A stretch of 64,000 nucleotides of DNA from DFXE01 sp032054765 (lineage in GTDB: Bacteria > Bacteroidota > Bacteroidia > Bacteroidales > Tannerellaceae), in the NCBI GenBank assembly GCA_032054765.1, contig DAMBSC010000001.1:434001-498000 (forward strand), written 5' to 3'. The position numbers were made by a program, and so were the translations under genes. Of this stretch, positions 60,091-64,000 are shown piece after piece. A model generated the notes under the pieces. The model was not told the DNA's origin. It did no database searches and saw nothing but the letters and a program-made list of their open reading frames with translations. Every line of letters begins with the position of its first letter. Positions within the stretch are counted from its first letter, which is position 1.

Positions 60091-61286
60091 ACTATACGTC
60101 CGGGATATGCTTCCAGTGCCTTTTCAAGCACAATCAAAGCTTTTTCTAAATCTTCTTTTTTCAATACATAGGCAATACGTACCTGGTCTTTTCCTATATC
60201 TGGAGTAGTATAAAAGCCCGAAGCAGGTGCCATCATCACCGTTTGTCCTTCATAATTAAACTCACTTAAACACCAGGCACAGAACTTATCTGAATCATCT
60301 ACTGGTAGTTGGGCAACTGTATAAAAAGCGCCCATTGGGGTAGGAGAGTAACAACCGGAAATGCGGTTCAGTCCTTCTATAAGGAAGTCGCGTCGTTGTA
60401 CATATTCGTTAAATACACTATCCATATAGGAAGCGGGTGTGTCAAGTGATGCTTCTGCGACAATCTGCCCTAACAAGGGTGGACTTAAACGAGCCTGACA
60501 CCATTTCATTACATTTTCTCTTACCTGTTTATTCTTGGTTATAATGGCTCCGATACGTATACCACATTCGCTGTAACGTTTAGAGACAGAATCTACTAAT
60601 ACAACATTATTTTCTATTCCTACCAAATGGAAAGAAGAAATATAAGGTACATCTGTATAACAAAACTCGCGATATACTTCGTCAGAGAAAAGGAATAGGT
60701 CATACTTCTTTACCAGATCTCGTATCTGATTCATCTCCTCTTGCGTGTAAAGATATCCGGTTGGATTATTTGGATTACAGATAAGAATAGCTTTTGTGCG
60801 AGGAGTAATCAGTTCTTCAAATTTCTCTATGGAAGGTAATGCGAAACCATCTTCAATGTGGGAAGGTATCGTTTTAATCACAGCACCACTGGAAATAGCA
60901 AATGCCATATAATTGGCATAAGCCGGTTCAGGGACAATAATCTCATCCCCCGGGTCGAGACACGCCATAAAAGAAAACAGCACTGCTTCGGAACCACCGG
61001 TGGTGACAATTATATCTTCTACATTTACTTGTATGTTAAAGGTTGCATAGTAGTGAACTAATTTCTGACGAAAACTAAGAATCCCTTCACTTGGAGAATA
61101 TTCCAATACTTTACGATCGATATGCTTTAATGCTTCCATCGCGACTTCAGGAGTAGGCAAATCGGGCTGACCGATATTTAGGTGATATACTTTGACACCT
61201 TTTGCTTTTGCCTGATTGGCAAGCGGAACAAGCTTACGAATTGGTGAAGCCGGCATATTGACTCCACGTTGTGAAATACTGGGCAT
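60087..61286 (-). CDS. Pyridoxal phosphate-dependent aminotransferase (class I/II)
   Basis: A 399-residue fold-type I aminotransferase. PLP Lys is in VLVDSVSKRYSECGIRIGAI, the substrate Arg is in QVRIAYVLKKEDL, and KVYHLNIGQPDLPTPEVA and LICNPNNPTGYLYTQEEMNQI are family motifs. The overlap of its stop with the permease start (4 bases) implies coupling. Its amino acid specificity is not clear (aspartate, aromatic or alanine). It is the first gene of the aminotransferase-permease pair. Confidence 0.88.
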   Translation of the reverse strand: MPSISQRGVNMPASPIRKLVPLANQAKAKGVKVYHLNIGQPDLPTPEVAMEALKHIDRKVLEYSPSEGILSFRQKLVHYYATFNIQVNVEDIIVTTGGSEAVLFSFMACLDPGDEIIVPEPAYANYMAFAISSGAVIKTIPSHIEDGFALPSIEKFEELITPRTKAILICNPNNPTGYLYTQEEMNQIRDLVKKYDLFLFSDEVYREFCYTDVPYISSFHLVGIENNVVLVDSVSKRYSECGIRIGAIITKNKQVRENVMKWCQARLSPPLLGQIVAEASLDTPASYMDSVFNEYVQRRDFLIEGLNRISGCYSPTPMGAFYTVAQLPVDDSDKFCAWCLSEFNYEGQTVMMAPASGFYTTPDIGKDQVRIAYVLKKEDLEKALIVLEKALEAYPGRIV

Positions 61287-61343
61287 TCTGTATAAATTTG
61301 TAATTAAAAAAATCTATTTGATTGAAAAATGCCACAAATATAG

Positions 61344-61423
61344 TAATTAACGATTAATGATGAACATTTAACGATTAAATGTTTATGGTTATTCATTAAA
61401 CGTTCATCATTAATCGTTAATTA
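61344..61423. repeat. Large 22-bp-stem hairpin between yitT-like and aminotransferase genes
   Basis: Bases 61344-61365 are an exact reverse complement of 61402-61423 (core TTAACGATTAATGATGAAC), around a 36-nt loop. The loop contains a second hairpin (AACATTTAA / TTAAATGTT, 61363-61381). The right arm includes the stop codon of the yitT-like gene. No T-run follows. Same core as the hairpin at 20182-20239. Confidence 0.85.
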
Positions 61424-62320
61424 TATTCCCGGAGGAGGTGAATCTTTGCTGGCGTGCATGGTAGAAACAAATGCATTTGGGTCTATTAGCTTTACTTCAT
61501 TCTTTAAGCGGGGAAGGTCTTTACGCTCGGCAATAGTGAAGATAATTTCTTTCTCTTTACCTTCGTACATTCCACGTCCGTGTAGAAAAGTCCCTTTCAT
61601 TCCCATTTTATTAACAATAATATCTTTTATCTCTTGTGTTTTCTTTGAAACAATAAAGACGGCTCGGTTGGGATTTTCTGTCTGAAACATCTCTACAACT
61701 TTCCCATATACAAATATGGTAAACCACGAATACAACGGAACCGCCCAGTCTTGAAATACCAGTAACCCAAGCATAACAACAATTGAATCGAGAATAATTA
61801 TCATATTACTTACTTTCAAATTATTGTTATTTGCCAATACCCTTGCTAATACATCCGTACCTGCACTGGTACTTTTTGCTTTAAAAATGCAGGTTACTCC
61901 TAGCCCCAATATAGCTCCACCATAAAAACAGGCGATAAAACGATCGTTTTCTACCAACGGCTTGTCTCCTAAAATAAATGAAAGTGTATCGGTGAAGACA
62001 GAAATAAGCAAAAATGTTACGATTGTTTTCGGACCTGAAGAAAGCCCAAGCTTCTTTATTGCCAAAATCAATAAAGGTATATTGAAACAGAGTGCGGTAG
62101 CTCCCATTGGTAACCCGTCCGGAAAGAAAGAGAAGACTCCTTTTGTAACATGATGAATCACAATAGAAACTCCGTATACGCCGCCCGGTACAATCTTATA
62201 TGGAGCAAGAAATACGACATAACTTAAGGCTTGTAAAAAAGCACCTACAACTATAAATGTATAGTCCGCTATGTTTTCTCTTAGCGTAGCTTTGGCTGGA
62301 AAAAGTTGTTTTTTTGTCAT
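61421..62320 (-). CDS. YitT-family membrane protein
   Basis: A 299-residue protein with five or six membrane segments (FIVVGAFLQALSYVVFLAPYKIVPGGVYGV, and further ones) and a C-terminal cytoplasmic DUF2179 domain (NPNRAVFIVSKKTQEIKDIIVNKMGMKGTFLHGRGMYEGKEKEIIF). Role unknown. It is 17 bases after the phosphoesterase gene on the same strand. Its stop codon lies inside the large hairpin. Confidence 0.9.
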   Translation of the reverse strand: MTKKQLFPAKATLRENIADYTFIVVGAFLQALSYVVFLAPYKIVPGGVYGVSIVIHHVTKGVFSFFPDGLPMGATALCFNIPLLILAIKKLGLSSGPKTIVTFLLISVFTDTLSFILGDKPLVENDRFIACFYGGAILGLGVTCIFKAKSTSAGTDVLARVLANNNNLKVSNMIIILDSIVVMLGLLVFQDWAVPLYSWFTIFVYGKVVEMFQTENPNRAVFIVSKKTQEIKDIIVNKMGMKGTFLHGRGMYEGKEKEIIFTIAERKDLPRLKNEVKLIDPNAFVSTMHASKDSPPPGI

Positions 62321-62337
62321 GACGTATTATTACCTAT

Positions 62338-63321
62338 TTATTTTTTGCTCAGACCTTCAGGGAATGTTACCTTTTGTATTGTACGATCACCTTTGAGGCG
62401 TATCCATGTGTCGAAAGAACGTTCTCCTTCTTTCATTACAATAACACGGGCTCCATTTTCCATATTAGTATAGGTTGTTTTGCTTCCTGAGAACCGTCCA
62501 TATGTTAATGCGATACCGTATAGATTTGCAATATAATCGTTATCATGGTCATGTCCTACAAAAGTACCCATCACATCACCGGCTTCAAGCATTGCTGTGA
62601 ACATCCCTGTATTGATTTTAGGATTGCATTCGTCTTCCAGGCGGGTACCGGTAGCTATTGTATTGTATGCCTGATTGTATTCTGGTAATGCAATATGGAA
62701 AAAAGCCAAAGCGGGGAGAGGTTTCCCTTTATTCGCTTTTGTGAAAGCAAAACTCTGCTGGAGGTACCAGTTTACCTGATCATGGCCAAACCAACCATAC
62801 CCTTTTACTCCTTTTATTGTACTATAGGCATTCGAATCCATACAGTAAAGAACTGCTGCAATATTATTATTAGAGGATGTTTTTATCGGCAGTGTATAAT
62901 TCCCGAAACCTTTTACATTTTCAACTTGATCAACAAAAAGGCAGCCCGGATAAGCCGCAACTAATTTGGATAAAGTAGCCCTATTCAGATCTTTTTCGTC
63001 ATCATGATTGCCGAAGCTAACAGCAAATGGAATATTTCTTTTAATAATCGGATCAGTAACCATATCCCATCCTTTTTTTACCGGCGCTTCTGTTACAATA
63101 TCGCCTGTTAGAACAACCAAGTCCGGTTTTTCTGCATCCAGCACTTCATTTATCATCTGAATTGAGATCTGTGTTTCGGGATTTGAAGGACAAGCATGAA
63201 TATCTGTAAACTGAACAATCTTAAATGAACGGTTTGCATTAAATTTTAAATCCTGAGCATTGATGCTTAGCAAAGAAGTGACAACAAATAATAGAATAAA
63301 ATGGATTGATTTTGTCTTCAT
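62338..63321 (-). CDS. Secreted calcineurin-like metallophosphoesterase
   Basis: A 327-residue protein with a signal peptide (LLFVVTSLLSINAQ). The metal-binding residues of the metallophosphoesterase superfamily are in place: FTDIHACP, VVLTGDIVTEAP, VSFGNHDDEKD, and the later FFHIALPEY and GTFVGHDHDNDY. It hydrolyses a phosphomonoester or diester outside the cytoplasm; substrate unknown. Possible alternatives: nucleotidase or purple acid phosphatase-like activity. Its promoter is clear. Confidence 0.88.
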   Translation of the reverse strand: MKTKSIHFILLFVVTSLLSINAQDLKFNANRSFKIVQFTDIHACPSNPETQISIQMINEVLDAEKPDLVVLTGDIVTEAPVKKGWDMVTDPIIKRNIPFAVSFGNHDDEKDLNRATLSKLVAAYPGCLFVDQVENVKGFGNYTLPIKTSSNNNIAAVLYCMDSNAYSTIKGVKGYGWFGHDQVNWYLQQSFAFTKANKGKPLPALAFFHIALPEYNQAYNTIATGTRLEDECNPKINTGMFTAMLEAGDVMGTFVGHDHDNDYIANLYGIALTYGRFSGSKTTYTNMENGARVIVMKEGERSFDTWIRLKGDRTIQKVTFPEGLSKK

Positions 63322-63355
63322 GGTTTAATATTGTTATTAAATTTTTATTTAGATA

Positions 63356-63363
63356 CAAAGATA
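63356..63363 (-). promoter_or_regulatory. -7 promoter box of the metallophosphoesterase gene
   Basis: TATCTTTG on the minus strand matches TAnnTTTG, 35 bases before the start. Confidence 0.55.
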
Positions 63364-63416
63364 ATTTTATTTATTATATCAAAAAGGGTATAAACCACTT
63401 CTCCACAATTATGGAC

Positions 63417-64000
63417 TTAAAGCCTGTTCTTATTAGATTTTATGGTTTGTATTTCTTGGGTTAACTCTTCAATTCTTTTTGAAAGATTCTTAATTTCTTT
63501 TTCTAAATCATCATTATTGTCGCTTACCATTGTATCCACAAATATTGAATTAATTAAGGACATTCCCAATATACCGCCAAAAAACAACAAAAGAACAAAA
63601 TATAATTTTGAAAGAAAACCAATGAATACAGTAGATCTTTCCGCTATTAAATCTGGTATTTCATACCATCCTTCAATAGAGAAGACTCTAAATATTGAAT
63701 AAAGAGATGACATTGGATTATCAAAATACTCCGGAGCTATATTCTTATACAATGAACATGTGAATACAGAAACGATAAATAAGAGTATAAGAAAGGCCAA
63801 AACTATTATGTAAGATGTTTTGATGGCTCTATTTACTCCATTAATAATAAGATGAATGTCGGGGACTAACTTTATTAGCCTGAACGACTTGAATATTCTT
63901 AGTATCCTTAAGGAAGTTACGAAGCTGAGTGAATCATTAAAATCAAAAGGTAAGATAGATAAGAAAAGAGATAAGGTAGCAAGTAATATGATTACCATAT
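63417..64000 (-). CDS. Voltage-gated-like ion channel, C-terminal part (partial)
   Basis: The frame runs to the window edge, so the N-terminus (segments S1-S3) is missing and the ATG at 63998 is probably internal. What remains is S4-like (SLRILRIFKSFRLIKLVP, with Arg/Lys every third residue), S5 (TSYIIVLAFLILLFIVSVF), a pore loop with SIEGWYEIPD, S6 (LSKLYFVLLLFFGGILGMSLI) and a coiled-coil tail (DLEKEIKNLSKRIEELTQEI). This is the single-domain NaChBac-type fold. The selectivity filter IEGW resembles the LESW of sodium channels. Ion specificity is unknown. Confidence 0.85.
   Translation of the reverse strand, partial: MVIILLATLSLFLSILPFDFNDSLSFVTSLRILRIFKSFRLIKLVPDIHLIINGVNRAIKTSYIIVLAFLILLFIVSVFTCSLYKNIAPEYFDNPMSSLYSIFRVFSIEGWYEIPDLIAERSTVFIGFLSKLYFVLLLFFGGILGMSLINSIFVDTMVSDNNDDLEKEIKNLSKRIEELTQEIQTIKSNKNRL

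Noticed and set aside
1..64000. tRNA, rRNA or riboswitch genes
   Set aside because: I looked for cloverleaf-like and conserved rRNA sequences in the gaps and saw none; a covariance-model search would be needed to exclude small RNAs.

Overview
This 64 kb window is chromosomal core sequence of a Bacteroidota bacterium, most likely order Bacteroidales in the Parabacteroides/Tannerella/Dysgonomonas neighbourhood. The placement rests on family content: the LpxC-FabZ fusion, DUF4270, DUF4837, DUF4491, a truncated GT5 glycogen synthase and the rSAM/lipoprotein system. It is supported by low GC, weak Shine-Dalgarno signals and many promoters with the Bacteroidota -7 element TAnnTTTG. The species call is inference. 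I see no rRNA, tRNA, CRISPR, insertion sequence or prophage.

Layout. 1-5200: the 3' end of an outer-membrane beta-barrel gene, a GH123-type glycosidase, and a radical SAM/SPASM enzyme behind three small lipoprotein genes, then a small winged-helix protein. 5400-14370 (+): a glucosaminidase/LysM protein, then purM-prfA-pyrF-lpxD-lpxC/fabZ-lpxA-(pRiA4b-like)-miaA. 14380-18050 (-): lysC-lysA-GT2. 18110-21550 (-): hisH-hisA-hisF-hisIE-ftsE. 22200-24750 (-): panC-panD-MATE. 24850-27300: GT5 fragment plus DUF4270 lipoprotein, a strong terminator, and two small minus-strand genes. 27690-30550 (-): sigma-54 activator-lptE-TPR-secG. 30700-34260 (-): a five-gene run of cytidylyltransferase, SDR, CDP-alcohol phosphatidyltransferase, acyltransferase and membrane protein, which looks like a lipid head-group pathway. 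34790-38100 (-): DUF4837-pdxA, then rlmN. 38220-45730 (-): coaX-OMP-TPR-lptC-corC-like-ppiD, an envelope-biogenesis run. 45800-51140 (-): M16 and M1 peptidases. 51220-52360 (-): HipA-like kinase with DUF3037. 52590-58840 (+): GH31 enzyme, MscS channel, then a MarR regulator with a four-domain sulfur/CoA-disulfide reductase fusion. 58850-64000 (-): aminotransferase, LolC/E-type permease, YitT, metallophosphoesterase and a partial ion channel.

Two things stand out. First, the three longest intergenic gaps (near 21.8, 34.5 and 54.3 kb) each carry four imperfect palindromes at exactly 22-bp period. Every unit is a 6-nt arm, a 4-nt centre and a 6-nt arm. The sequence differs from locus to locus, but all twelve left arms carry TSAY and most right arms carry the matching RTSA. 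I do not recognise this as a named element. Second, the radical SAM/SPASM enzyme is translationally coupled to the last of three tandem lipoproteins, two of which share an almost identical N-terminus. This is a family known by genome context but, to my knowledge, chemically uncharacterised.

Other notable items are two large hairpins sharing a TTAACGATTA core that swallow the stop codon of the preceding gene, two TTG start codons in TTGA stop-start overlaps, MarR operators repeated before both genes of its operon, and a perfect 12-2-12 palindrome at the glucosaminidase promoter.
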